Shown: in pieces, positions 56,063-64,000 of the stretch | How the letters are laid out: each line of letters opens with the position of its first letter | Numbering within the stretch: position 1 is the stretch's first letter | Source of the DNA: an uncultured Porphyromonadaceae bacterium | GTDB taxonomy: Bacteria; Bacteroidota; Bacteroidia; Bacteroidales; Muribaculaceae | Direction of reading: 5' to 3' | DNA: 64,000 nucleotides | NCBI GenBank assembly: GCA_900545955.1 | Contig: URAU01000004.1 | Span: 107,306 to 171,305, forward strand | Translations under genes and position numbers: made by a program | Notes under the pieces: model-generated | Databases searched by the model: none | Told to the model about the DNA's origin: nothing | What the model saw: the letters and a program-made list of their open reading frames with translations, nothing else

Positions 56063-57451
56063 TTACCAGCCGCCTCCGAGGGCTTTGTAGAGCGAGATAA
56101 GTGCGAGCGACTCGTCGCGCAGGGCGTTGGAGTAGTCTATCTGGGCCGAAAAATTGCGGCGTTGCGCGTCGAGTACATCCATATAGTTGGTGGTTCCGCC
56201 TTCGTACTGAAGCGTTGCCAGATGGAGATACTTGCCGGCGGCCCGTTGCGACTGGGCTTTAAGCGCCCGACTCTGCCGGGATTTACGGTAGTTCATCAGG
56301 GCGTCGGCCGCCTCGCGGAAGGCCACAAGAACGCCTTGTTCGTAGGCCAGCCGGGCCTGTTCGTATTCCGCTACGGCCTTGTTCTGCGAAGCTTTGCGCG
56401 AGCCGAAATCGAATACCGGCCCGGTGAGCGATGCCGCCAGCAGGCTGAACGGGGATGAAATCAGCCGGTTGGCGTCGTCGTTTTCCCAGCCGCCTGTAAT
56501 GCTGATTCCGAGTGTAGGGAGCCGGTTGGCCCATGCTACTCCTACGCGTGCGGCTGCCGCGGTCATTCTTTCGGCCAGAGCGCTGATGTCCGGGCGGCGT
56601 GCCAGAAGGGATGCCGGCAGGCCCAGCGGAAGGTCTGAATCGGTGGTCATGGCCGCCTGGGCTATGGCGGTACGCTCTATATGGCCCTCCCGCTGCGGGA
56701 ATTCCCCCATTAAGGTCGAGAGGGCGTTCTCGCACGCGGCAATGCGCGATTCCAGCAGCGGCACCAGGTCGGCCGTGGCCGCGAACTCCACTATGGCCTG
56801 CTGATAGACGAGCTCGGAGGTGAGGCCTCCTTCGAAGCGGAGTTTGGCCTTGTCGACGGCCTCCTGGCGGTTGACGAGAGTGCGACGCACAATGGCCAGC
56901 TCGCTGTCGAGAGCCATAAGATGATAGTATGCCGTGGCGACATCGGCCACGAGCTCCATCTGTACGGCCCGCATGTCGTCCAGGGTGGCGCGGTAGTCGG
57001 CATTGGCCGCCTTTGCGGCGTTGCGGCGTTTCCCCCAAAGATCGAGTTCCCACTGCAGGGAGGCCTTGAGGTCGTATTCCGGGTCGTTGATGAACCGCTC
57101 GTTATAGTAGTCGTTGGTTTCGCGCGAGGCACCCACAGTGGCGGATATCTTTGGCCATTGGTCGGCGCGCACACCCTTGAACTGCTGTCGGGCGGCTTCA
57201 ACGCGGGCTATCGCCGATGCGAATGTGCGGTTATGGGCCAGCGCGCGCTCGATCATCCGGCATAGCGTCGAGTCGCCGTAGAATGTCCACCAGGCCACAT
57301 CGGCTATAGTGGCGGAATCGGTAGCACCGGGTGCGATGACTTCGGGCAGTTCGAGATCAGGACGCGTCAGTTTCCCCACAGGGGAGCACGCTCCCAGCAG
57401 GACGACGAGGCCGCAGGCGCCCATGACTATGGCGGTGAAGGAGGATTTCAT
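56063..57451 (-). CDS. RND efflux outer-membrane lipoprotein (NodT/OprM family)
   Basis: This 462-residue protein has a lipoprotein signal (VVLLGACSPVGK, Cys22). Two outer membrane efflux (OEP) repeats follow: a first helical hairpin near 80-270 with TTYHL-like DVATAYYHLMALDSE, and a second near 290-455 with GVAWANRLPTLGISITGGWEND. It forms the TolC-like exit duct. Its start overlaps the RND pump gene stop by four bases (ATGA), the last gene of the MFP-RND-OMF operon. Substrate range is unknown. Confidence 0.93.
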   Translation of the reverse strand: MKSSFTAIVMGACGLVVLLGACSPVGKLTRPDLELPEVIAPGATDSATIADVAWWTFYGDSTLCRMIERALAHNRTFASAIARVEAARQQFKGVRADQWPKISATVGASRETNDYYNERFINDPEYDLKASLQWELDLWGKRRNAAKAANADYRATLDDMRAVQMELVADVATAYYHLMALDSELAIVRRTLVNRQEAVDKAKLRFEGGLTSELVYQQAIVEFAATADLVPLLESRIAACENALSTLMGEFPQREGHIERTAIAQAAMTTDSDLPLGLPASLLARRPDISALAERMTAAAARVGVAWANRLPTLGISITGGWENDDANRLISSPFSLLAASLTGPVFDFGSRKASQNKAVAEYEQARLAYEQGVLVAFREAADALMNYRKSRQSRALKAQSQRAAGKYLHLATLQYEGGTTNYMDVLDAQRRNFSAQIDYSNALRDESLALISLYKALGGGW

Positions 57452-60400
57452 TGTTTCTTATGACGTTTGAAGCGTTGTTTAAGCCGGTAGACCCACACGA
57501 AGAAGAACGGCACGAAAACTATACCCGCAGCGACGGCAATAATCATGCCGAAGAACACTCCGGTGCCTATTCCACGTCGGCTGGCCGAGCCTGGGCCGGA
57601 AGCCAGCACAAGAGGTATCAATCCCAAAATAAAGGCCAGGGAGGTCATCACGATAGGGCGGAATCGCAGGCGGATGGCGGTGATTGCGGCGGCTACGGCT
57701 TTCTGGCCGCGTTCCATTTCAGTCTTTGCGAACTCCACAATCAGGATGGCGTTTTTGGCCACGAGACCGATGAGCATCACCAGTCCGATCTGGAAGTAGA
57801 TGTTGTTCTCCAGGCTTAGAGCCCATATGCCGGCATATGCGCCCAGGGCAGCCACCGGAAGGGAGAGAATTACGGCAAGCGGAATCGACCAGCTTTCGTA
57901 CTGGGCTGCCAGAAAGAGGAACACGAACAGCAGTGCAAGCGACAGCACGATTCCGGTTTTGCCGCTTTCGTGGCGCTCCTGATAGCTCAGTCCGGTCCAT
58001 TCCACCCCGATATTCGGGGGCAGGTGGGTGCGGACCACATCAAGAAGGGCATCCATCGCCTGGCCGGAGGAATAGCCGTTGGCGGCCTCGCCCGTGATGG
58101 TGGCGGCGTAGAACATGTTGAAGCGTTTGATTGTGCCGGGTCCGGAGGTATAATGGGTCTCGCCCAGGGCCGTGACGGGTATCATTGTGCCCGAGGCCGA
58201 CCGTACGAAGTAGAGGTTGAGATTGTCGCGGCGGGCGCGATATGGAGCCTCGGCCTGAATGTAGACGCGGTATATGCGGTTGAACATGTTGAAATCGTTG
58301 ATGTATACCGAGCCGGTGAAAGCCTTCATCGTGGCGAAAATGTCGGCAAGCGGCACGCCGTGCATGCGGGCCTTGTCGCGGTCTACATCGTAGAAAAACT
58401 GCGGGATGTCGCTCTGCATCGACGACGACAGACCGCTTACTTGCGGCAGCGCCGAAGCGTAATGCATAAGGGTGTCGACGGCCTGGCGTAAATCGGTATA
58501 GGTGGCGTTCCCTCGGGCCTCGAGCACCATTTCGAATCCGCCCGACGAGCCGAGCCCCGGAATGATGGCCGGCGACGAAAGGTAGACTTTTGCCTCCGGA
58601 TAGCGCGACAGTTCGCCGCGGATACGCGACATCACGGCACTAACCGAGCCCGAGGCATCGCGTTCGCTCCACGGCCGCAGTATTACCGTCAGCTGGCTGT
58701 GGGCCTGGTTAGTGCCCATTCTCGGCGATGTACCCACCACGTTGAGCACGTGGGCCACGTCGGGGTCGTCTTTCAGAAAGGCCATGGCGCGGTCAGTCAC
58801 TTCGCGCGTACGCTCGAGCGACGCGCCTTCGGGAAGCTCAAGTTCCACGGTGAAATATCCCTGGTCCTCCTGCGGCATGAAGCTTTGGGGCACCAGTCGG
58901 TGCATGAGGAAAATTCCGACCAGGAGAATGCCGAATGTGGAAACCATCAGGCGTGGATTCAGCATGGATCGGGAGGCGATGCGCGAGTAGAACCGGTTGC
59001 CTTTGGCCAGCCAGTAGTTGATAAGCCGGAAGATGCGCGCGGGCTTATGTCCGCGACGCGGCTGCCGCAGTACCAGTGAGCACATCACAGGACTTAGCGT
59101 CAGGGCCACGATTGTGGAGATTACAACCGAAACCACGATCGTCACGGTAAACTGCCTGTAGAGAGAGCCACTGATGCCTCCAAGAAAGCTTACAGGCACG
59201 AAGACGGCACACAGCACGAGCGACATCGCGATGAGCGCTCCGTTGAGCCCCTGCATAGCCTTGCGGGTAGCCTCGAGGGGCGTAAGGTGGTCGCGTCGCA
59301 TTATGCGGTCTACGTTCTCCACCACCACGATGGCATCGTCCACCACTATGCCTATGGCGAGAATGAGGCCCAGAAGCGTAAGCATGTTGAGCGAGAATCC
59401 GCATGCGAGCATCACTGCGAATGTGCCTACGAGCGATATGGGTACGGCCACAATCGGTATCACGGTAGCCCGCCAGCTCTGGAGCGACAGGAATACCACT
59501 GCGATTACCAGCAGGAGCGCCTCGAACAGAGTGCGGTATACATGATGGATGGATTCGCCGATGTAGGTAGTGGTGTCGAAGGGGATGGAATACGTGATTC
59601 CTTCGGGGAAACTGCGGCTGATCTCCTCCATCTCGCGTTTTACGCTGGCGGCCACCTCCATGGCGTTGGCCCCGGGCAGCATGTTGATGTTGAGCACGGC
59701 GGCATTCACGCCGTCGATGCCGCTCTCGGTGGAATAACCCTGGGCCTCGAGCGAGATTCTGGCTACATCACGCAGACGGATTATGGACCCGTCGGGATTA
59801 GCCCGCACCACAATCTGCTCGAAATCGTCGACACTGCTCAGACGTCCGCGTGCTTTGATGGGAAAAGTTATGTCCACCCCTTCCATCGGGGTGTCGCCCA
59901 TTACGCCTGCCGCCGACTCGCGGTTCTGGTCCATAAGTACGTCCTGAAGGTCCTTCACCGTAAGCCCGAGGTCGGCGAGTTTGTCGGGCTGCACCCATAT
60001 TCGCATGGCATAGTAGCGGCTGCCGACGTTGGAGACGCTTCCCACCCCCGGCACACGGCGCAGCATGTCGAGCACGTTAAGGGTAGCGTAGTTCGAGAGG
60101 TAGACTTCATCGTATTTCGGGTCGGACGAGAGCAGAGTGATGGTGAGCAGCTTGCCGGCCGACTCCTTTTCAACCGATATGCCGTTTTTCACCACTTCGG
60201 CCGGCAGGCGCGCCTCGGCCTTTTTCACGCGGTTCTGGATGTCGACGGCTGCCAGATCCGGGTCGGTGGAGATGTCGAAAGTCACCGCCGCGTTGAAACT
60301 GCCCGAGTTGGAACTCGACGATTCCATATACAGCATGCCGGGCACACCGTTGATTTCCTGCTCAATCGGCGTGGCGACGGCCTGGGTGACGGTCTGGGCG

Positions 60401-60570
60401 TCGGCTCCTGGATAAGAGGCGGAGATACGCACCACTGGGGGCACAATCTGCGGGTACTGGTCGACCGGGAGCATCGTTAGACCGATGATGCCCACGAGGA
60501 ATATCACGACAGAGACTACTATCGAGAATACCGGATGGTCGAGAAAGAAATTCTTAGTGTGCTGCTGCAT
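57448..60570 (-). CDS. RND multidrug efflux transporter (HAE1 family, AcrB-like)
   Basis: This 1040-residue inner-membrane pump has 12 predicted helices and two large periplasmic loops. The proton-relay residues are visible: Asp-Asp in GIVVDDAIVVVENVDRIM (TM4) and Lys in GLVAKNAILIVEFAKTEM (TM10). HAE1 motifs AKVYLSSPAIIPGLGSSGGFEM and DRDKARMHGVPLADIFATM are present. The start overlaps the MFP gene by 17 bases. Drug or bile-salt export is likely from the family; the specific substrate cannot be inferred. Confidence 0.96.
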   Translation of the reverse strand: MQQHTKNFFLDHPVFSIVVSVVIFLVGIIGLTMLPVDQYPQIVPPVVRISASYPGADAQTVTQAVATPIEQEINGVPGMLYMESSSSNSGSFNAAVTFDISTDPDLAAVDIQNRVKKAEARLPAEVVKNGISVEKESAGKLLTITLLSSDPKYDEVYLSNYATLNVLDMLRRVPGVGSVSNVGSRYYAMRIWVQPDKLADLGLTVKDLQDVLMDQNRESAAGVMGDTPMEGVDITFPIKARGRLSSVDDFEQIVVRANPDGSIIRLRDVARISLEAQGYSTESGIDGVNAAVLNINMLPGANAMEVAASVKREMEEISRSFPEGITYSIPFDTTTYIGESIHHVYRTLFEALLLVIAVVFLSLQSWRATVIPIVAVPISLVGTFAVMLACGFSLNMLTLLGLILAIGIVVDDAIVVVENVDRIMRRDHLTPLEATRKAMQGLNGALIAMSLVLCAVFVPVSFLGGISGSLYRQFTVTIVVSVVISTIVALTLSPVMCSLVLRQPRRGHKPARIFRLINYWLAKGNRFYSRIASRSMLNPRLMVSTFGILLVGIFLMHRLVPQSFMPQEDQGYFTVELELPEGASLERTREVTDRAMAFLKDDPDVAHVLNVVGTSPRMGTNQAHSQLTVILRPWSERDASGSVSAVMSRIRGELSRYPEAKVYLSSPAIIPGLGSSGGFEMVLEARGNATYTDLRQAVDTLMHYASALPQVSGLSSSMQSDIPQFFYDVDRDKARMHGVPLADIFATMKAFTGSVYINDFNMFNRIYRVYIQAEAPYRARRDNLNLYFVRSASGTMIPVTALGETHYTSGPGTIKRFNMFYAATITGEAANGYSSGQAMDALLDVVRTHLPPNIGVEWTGLSYQERHESGKTGIVLSLALLFVFLFLAAQYESWSIPLAVILSLPVAALGAYAGIWALSLENNIYFQIGLVMLIGLVAKNAILIVEFAKTEMERGQKAVAAAITAIRLRFRPIVMTSLAFILGLIPLVLASGPGSASRRGIGTGVFFGMIIAVAAGIVFVPFFFVWVYRLKQRFKRHKKQ

Positions 60571-61855
60571 TGGTGCCGTCGGTGTTTGATGAAGCTTCTG
60601 ATGGGGTGTGAGCGCTTTCTACGGCCTGTACTTTCATGCCGTGGCGAAGTTTGTGGATGCCTTCCGTCACGATGCGCTCGCCGCTGGAGAGTCCGCGCTC
60701 TATGATGGTGTTGTTGCCTGTTTCCGGACCGACTTCCACATATCGCTTTTCAACCACGCCGTCGGATTTTACCACATAAATGAAAGCACCTCCCTTTTCA
60801 ATCGAAAGGGCTTTTGTAGGTACTACCACCGCCTGCTGGCGTACGTCCATCAGTAGGCGCACGCGGGTAAACTGGCCGGGAAGCAGGCTATGGTCGGGGT
60901 TCGGCATTTCGGCGCGTACGGAGAAGGTTCCCGTCTTGGGGTCGATCTGCGGGTCGGCGAAATCCACGAGTCCCTTGTGCGGATACACCGTGCCGTCGGC
61001 GTTGGTGATGGTAATATATGGGTTCCAGTGGCGCGAGGTATCGGTCTGGCCGATATTTACGTCGCGCTCCTTCGATTTGAGATATTCCAGAGAGGTCATC
61101 GAGAAGTCGATCTGTACGGTATCGGATTTTACGACCGTTGCCAGAAGCGATTTTCCCGACGGGCCCACGAGCGCGCCGATGTCGGCGTGCCGCTGTGAGA
61201 TATAGCCGGAGATGGGCGATACGACGGTGGTGTAACCAAGCGTGGTGCGTGCCTGAGAGAGGTCTGCCTCGCAAACGGCCACGTCGGCCACGGCTCCTTC
61301 GTAGGCGGCCACTGCATTGTCGAGGTCAAGACGGCTGGCCGCATTCTGCTCGAAGAGCGGGCGTATGCGGTCGAGGTCGCGCTTTGCTTTCTGGGCCTGG
61401 GTGCGCGCTTTATTGAGCTGGGCTTCAGCACGGTCGACCTTGGCTGCATAGACACGCGGGTCGATAACGAAGAGTGTCTGCCCTTTTTTTACGAATGTCC
61501 CTTCCGAGAAGAGCATTTTTTCGAGATAGCCCTCCACGCGGGCGTGAACCTCGACAAACTGCTGAGCGCGTACGCGCCCTACATATTCGCCGTAGATGCT
61601 GACATCTTCGGTGCTGACGGGCTCTACTTCTACGGTGGGAGCGGGTTCGGGAGGTGGCGCGGGCCGGAAGATTATTGCAAGTACGGTGGCTGCCATGGTG
61701 AGGATAGCGACAATGATAATCCACAGACGTAAGCGCCGTGGAATACGGCGCCACGCACCGGCACCGATGCGGGCGGCCGATGCTCCGGCGCGTCGGGTGC
61801 GCCGGATTGCTGCGCGGGCTGCCCGCGATGTAGTCTTGAGATTGGAGTCTGGCAT
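60554..61855 (-). CDS. RND efflux periplasmic adaptor (membrane-fusion protein)
   Basis: This 433-residue adaptor has an N-terminal membrane anchor (about 48-68, RLWIIIVAILTMAATVLAIIF) rather than a lipobox. It follows an unusually long Arg-rich cytoplasmic lead (AARAAIRRTRRAGASAARIG). The lipoyl-like halves (VEVHARVEGYLEKMLFSEGTFVKKGQTLFVID, TVVSPISGYISQRHADIGALV), the alpha-hairpin (about 140-200) and the beta-barrel (GTFSVRAEMPNPDHSLLPGQF) are clear. It bridges pump and outer duct and is first in the three-gene operon. Confidence 0.94.
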   Translation of the reverse strand: MPDSNLKTTSRAARAAIRRTRRAGASAARIGAGAWRRIPRRLRLWIIIVAILTMAATVLAIIFRPAPPPEPAPTVEVEPVSTEDVSIYGEYVGRVRAQQFVEVHARVEGYLEKMLFSEGTFVKKGQTLFVIDPRVYAAKVDRAEAQLNKARTQAQKAKRDLDRIRPLFEQNAASRLDLDNAVAAYEGAVADVAVCEADLSQARTTLGYTTVVSPISGYISQRHADIGALVGPSGKSLLATVVKSDTVQIDFSMTSLEYLKSKERDVNIGQTDTSRHWNPYITITNADGTVYPHKGLVDFADPQIDPKTGTFSVRAEMPNPDHSLLPGQFTRVRLLMDVRQQAVVVPTKALSIEKGGAFIYVVKSDGVVEKRYVEVGPETGNNTIIERGLSSGERIVTEGIHKLRHGMKVQAVESAHTPSEASSNTDGTNAAAH

Positions 61856-62084
61856 GGTGATGAATGTGTAATGTCAGAAATAAAACGTCTCGATATTCCG
61901 TAAGGTTCAGCGTTGGCGCGGCAGATGTTGCGGCGCGCGTTGCGGTGGGAATGCCGGCAAAATTAATGGATGTCGGGCGCTTGTGCGAGCGAGTGTAAAC
62001 AGACGTTTGCAATTTGACAATGAAATGCATTCGGAAACTCCGGCGCCCCGATGGTTTTGCCATGCCGGGGTGCTAAATAAGCAC
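61856..62084. other. Upstream region of the RND operon
   Basis: This gap before the adaptor start holds no gene. No TTTG/TAnnTTTG pair of correct spacing and no adjacent regulator gene were found, so control of the efflux operon is not evident from the window. Confidence 0.4.
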
Positions 62085-62123
62085 GGCGGTGCGACGGGAT
62101 TTTATGAGTCCCGTCACACCGCC
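62085..62123 (-). terminator. Terminator after hpf
   Basis: GGCGGTGcGACGGGA (62085-62099) pairs with TCCCGTCaCACCGCC (62109-62123), with one mismatch. On the minus strand it lies 38 bases after the hpf stop and is followed by GTGCTTATTTAG. Confidence 0.7.
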
Positions 62124-62160
62124 TGATGGTTGCGGCGCTGCGCGTCGGCTACTTGCTGAA

Positions 62161-62448
62161 TTATGCGTTCTTGCGCTTTTCGAGCTGCTTCTCGATTGCT
62201 TCGAGACAGAGGTCGACGGCTTCCTCGAAGCTATCGGCAGTCTTGGCAGCCACGGTCTCGCCCTGAGGGAGGGTTACTTTCACAACGGCTTCCTTGTTCA
62301 TTGCGGTCTCGGGCTTCACTACGGTGAGCTTCACGTCGACAGTCGTGATAGCCGAGTTGTGGCGTGCGAGGCGTTCGGCTTTCTTGTTGATGAATGCAAC
62401 CAGGCGTTCGCCTGCGTCGAAGTGGATGGCTTGAATTCTAACGTCCAT
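62161..62448 (-). CDS. hpf: Short ribosome hibernation-promoting factor (HPF/RaiA family)
   Basis: This 95-residue protein matches the short HPF/YfiA fold: MDVRIQAIHFDAGERLVAFINKKAERLARH, the central VDVKLTVV strand and ETVAAKTADSFEEAVDLCLEAIEKQLEKRK. Short HPF binds the decoding region of the 30S subunit and promotes 100S dimers in stationary phase; the long-form C-terminal dimerisation domain is absent. It starts 2 bases after the xerC stop, in the usual Bacteroidetes unit rpsU-xerC-hpf. A terminator follows. Confidence 0.93.
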   Translation of the reverse strand: MDVRIQAIHFDAGERLVAFINKKAERLARHNSAITTVDVKLTVVKPETAMNKEAVVKVTLPQGETVAAKTADSFEEAVDLCLEAIEKQLEKRKNA

Positions 62449-62450
62449 AG

Positions 62451-63416
62451 TTAAAAGTTTCCTCCATGTTTTTGTGCGCGTGGATGCGCGAGTTTGTAAT
62501 TATGTTGAAGTTCGCTGCGGGTCACGTGGGTGTAGACCTGCGTAGTCTGAAGCGATTCGTGGCCGAGAAGTTTCTGCACGCTGCGGAGGTCGGCTCCGTT
62601 GTTGAGCATGTCGGTGGCGAAGCTGTGGCGCATCGTGTGAGGCGACAGGCGCGAGGCGTGGGTGTTGCCCGTGAGCTCTTTCTTCACGAGCCTCTGCACC
62701 AGGGTGGGATAGAGGTCGCTGCCGTCGGGGCGGGTGAAGAATCGTCCGCATACTGAGGCCGCTCCTGTGGAGTCGCGCAGCTGCCGGTATGCGCCGATTG
62801 CATCAGCAAGCTCGGTTCCGAAAGGAATCAGTCTTTCCTTATTACGCTTGCCGAGCACTTTTAGTTCGCCCCGGGCCGTGTCTACGTCGGCGTCCATAAG
62901 GCCTATAAGCTCGCTCAGGCGCAGACCGGTGGAGTAGAACATGAGCAGAATCAGGGCGTTGCGTGTGTCGGTGAACGAGTCGACGGTATCTGTGGAATTT
63001 TCTGTAGGCGATGCCCCGGCGTCCGAGGGTCTCCTCAGTGTGTCAAGGTGGGATTCGATGATCTGTTGCATCTCGTCCTGACGGATAAAAGTCGGAAGGT
63101 CGGCATGCGGACGGGCCAGGGGGATTTCCCGGGCCGGATTGTGGGTCATAAGGCCACGTTGCATCAGGTAGCGGAACAGAGCGCTGAGCGAGGAGACCTT
63201 ACGGCGGATTGAGCGCAACGATACGCCGCTTTGCGCGAGCCTGAGCGTCCAGCTGCGGAGGTCGGCCGGCTCGGTCAGTTCAGGCCTGAATTGGTTGGGA
63301 TGGTCGCCTGTAATGAAGCGCGCGAACTGGAGGATGTCGGTGTGATACGACAGAACGGTGTGAGCCGAACGGTTCAGCTCACACCGAAGATATGTCAAAA
63401 ATGAATTTATCAGCAT
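62451..63416 (-). CDS. xerC: Tyrosine recombinase XerC-like
   Basis: This 321-residue recombinase has the N-terminal SAM-like core-binding domain (about 1-90) and the catalytic residues Arg166 (TGLRLSEL), Lys190 (VLGKRNKER), His260 and Arg263 (SPHTMRHSFAT), His286 (LLGHESLQTT) and nucleophile Tyr295 (QVYTHV). XerC and XerD resolve chromosome dimers at dif. A ~20-residue Ser/Thr-rich insert lies near 131-150. Its place between rpsU and hpf argues for a housekeeping Xer rather than a mobile integrase; XerD cannot be excluded. Confidence 0.9.
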   Translation of the reverse strand: MLINSFLTYLRCELNRSAHTVLSYHTDILQFARFITGDHPNQFRPELTEPADLRSWTLRLAQSGVSLRSIRRKVSSLSALFRYLMQRGLMTHNPAREIPLARPHADLPTFIRQDEMQQIIESHLDTLRRPSDAGASPTENSTDTVDSFTDTRNALILLMFYSTGLRLSELIGLMDADVDTARGELKVLGKRNKERLIPFGTELADAIGAYRQLRDSTGAASVCGRFFTRPDGSDLYPTLVQRLVKKELTGNTHASRLSPHTMRHSFATDMLNNGADLRSVQKLLGHESLQTTQVYTHVTRSELQHNYKLAHPRAQKHGGNF

Positions 63417-63468
63417 GTCGACGCGCTTCGAAGGTTTTCACGAAGTTAAACCATTCCGGGCTAAAATG

Positions 63469-63516
63469 CAAGCCTCCGGGGCGAAAATTTCGCCCGATGC
63501 GGGAAGAGCGGCTTGC
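63469..63516 (-). terminator. Nested hairpin between rpsU and xerC
   Basis: GCAAGCC (63469-63475) and GGCTTGC (63510-63516) enclose a perfect palindrome GGGCGAAA-a-TTTCGCCC (63479-63495). On the minus strand it is followed by ATTTTAG. It lies about 55 bases after the rpsU stop and 50 bases before xerC and probably attenuates transcription into xerC. Confidence 0.6.
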
Positions 63517-63569
63517 AAAGCCTGACGGAGCGGGGCGTCGATGCTAAAGCGGAGAAGAGCGCGGGAGGA

Positions 63570-63761
63570 TTAATCCTCTACCAGACGAAGTTTCTGCACG
63601 TAAACAGCCTTCATCATCTTCTTGCGGTTGGTGACGGAGGGTTTTTCGAAAGCCTGACGGCTGCGGAGTTCCTTTACGATACCGGTTTTTTCGAATTTAC
63701 GTTTGAATTTCTTGAGAGCTTTTTCGATGTTGTCGCCTTCTTTAACTTGTACGATAATCAT
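63570..63761 (-). CDS. rpsU: 30S ribosomal protein S21
   Basis: This 63-residue basic protein starts MIIVQVKEGDNIEKALKKF. It contains the S21 signature FKRKFEKTGIVKELRSRQAFEKPS with a Lys/Arg-rich C-terminus. S21 binds the 30S platform and aids initiation; in Bacteroidetes it is linked to sequestration of the anti-Shine-Dalgarno. The longer upstream frame is not family-like, so the ATG at 63761 is used. It leads the rpsU-xerC-hpf unit behind a canonical promoter with a ~100-base leader. Confidence 0.95.
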   Translation of the reverse strand: MIIVQVKEGDNIEKALKKFKRKFEKTGIVKELRSRQAFEKPSVTNRKKMMKAVYVQKLRLVED

Positions 63762-63868
63762 TTTTTGTGATGCTTTATTTTTTGTTTTTATTGTCGGATT
63801 TGATGCTAACGCTTTGATGCGCAACCCTCCGGATGCCGGATGAGGCCGGTCTGCTTGCTTTAGCGGGG

Positions 63869-63899
63869 CAAAGTTATTGAATTTTTTTGTGTTGACAAA
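63869..63899 (-). promoter_or_regulatory. Bacteroidetes-type promoter of rpsU-xerC-hpf
   Basis: On the minus strand TTTG (63896-63899), a 19-base spacer and TAACTTTG (63869-63876) match the consensus exactly. The predicted start near 63862 gives an about 100-base leader to rpsU. Confidence 0.8.
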
Positions 63900-64000
63900 A
63901 TTTTTAAACCATTTCTCGGCCCCACCCCGCCAAAAATCTATGTAACCTACTCTCAACTGGCAAGTGCAAAATTATCGATTTGTCGGAAGAATACGCTTTT

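Overview
The window looks like a chromosomal segment from a gut Bacteroidales bacterium, most likely a Muribaculaceae-type genome. This rests on TTTG-N19/20-TAnnTTTG promoters, BspA-like leucine-rich-repeat surface proteins, DUF4493/PCMD-type lipoproteins, a TPP-riboswitch TonB/PnuT module, and an oxalate cluster. Family assignment is an inference. Most of the window is GC-rich with strongly biased codons, so long antisense ORFs are shadows. The 35.4-37.6 kb stretch is clearly AT-richer.

Layout: 0-9.2 kb holds the transcription/translation core (rplJ end, rplL, rpoB, rpoC, + strand). 9.4-20 kb holds an LRR surface protein, guaB, a SpoU-type RNA methyltransferase, radA, a secreted M16 protease, a small beta-barrel and two unknown lipoproteins. 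20.2-28.6 kb (- strand) holds an acyltransferase, tRNA-Arg, small membrane/HTH genes, a four-helix-bundle gene broken by an in-frame TGA, a large LRR/Ig-like protein, a small P-loop gene preceded by a promoter-to-terminator structured RNA, mltG and pnuC/pnuT. 28.7-31.1 kb is a TPP-riboswitch-controlled TonB receptor. 31.3-35.1 kb is a methionine operon (metY-metX-hom) behind a Met-rich leader peptide and an intrinsic terminator. 35.3-37.0 kb is tRNA-Pro followed by a decayed toxin-antitoxin pair and a RhuM gene. 37.6-43.7 kb is a tandem of three DUF4493-type lipoproteins. 43.8-52 kb is a - strand cluster for oxalate breakdown (frc, oxc, an AEC-type carrier) followed by pyruvate:ferredoxin oxidoreductase. 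52.2-52.8 kb is RNase P RNA. 52.8-55.9 kb is ribBA and an LptF/G permease. 56-61.9 kb is a three-gene RND efflux operon. 62.1-63.9 kb is rpsU-xerC-hpf.

The most notable observation is the 5' leader of the methionine operon. A 33-codon ORF with nine Met codons lies between a canonical promoter and an 11-bp terminator. Its stop codon sits inside a strand that can pair with the terminator's 5' arm, which has the architecture of ribosome-mediated transcription attenuation. Other items worth attention are a two-copy palindromic intergenic element (10.5 and 31.2 kb), three arrays of a 10-bp periodic repeat (22.4, 23.3 and 26.9 kb), a ~320-nt structured RNA candidate (26.6-26.9 kb), the in-frame TGA at 22.9 kb, and stacked hairpins inside the oxalate cluster.
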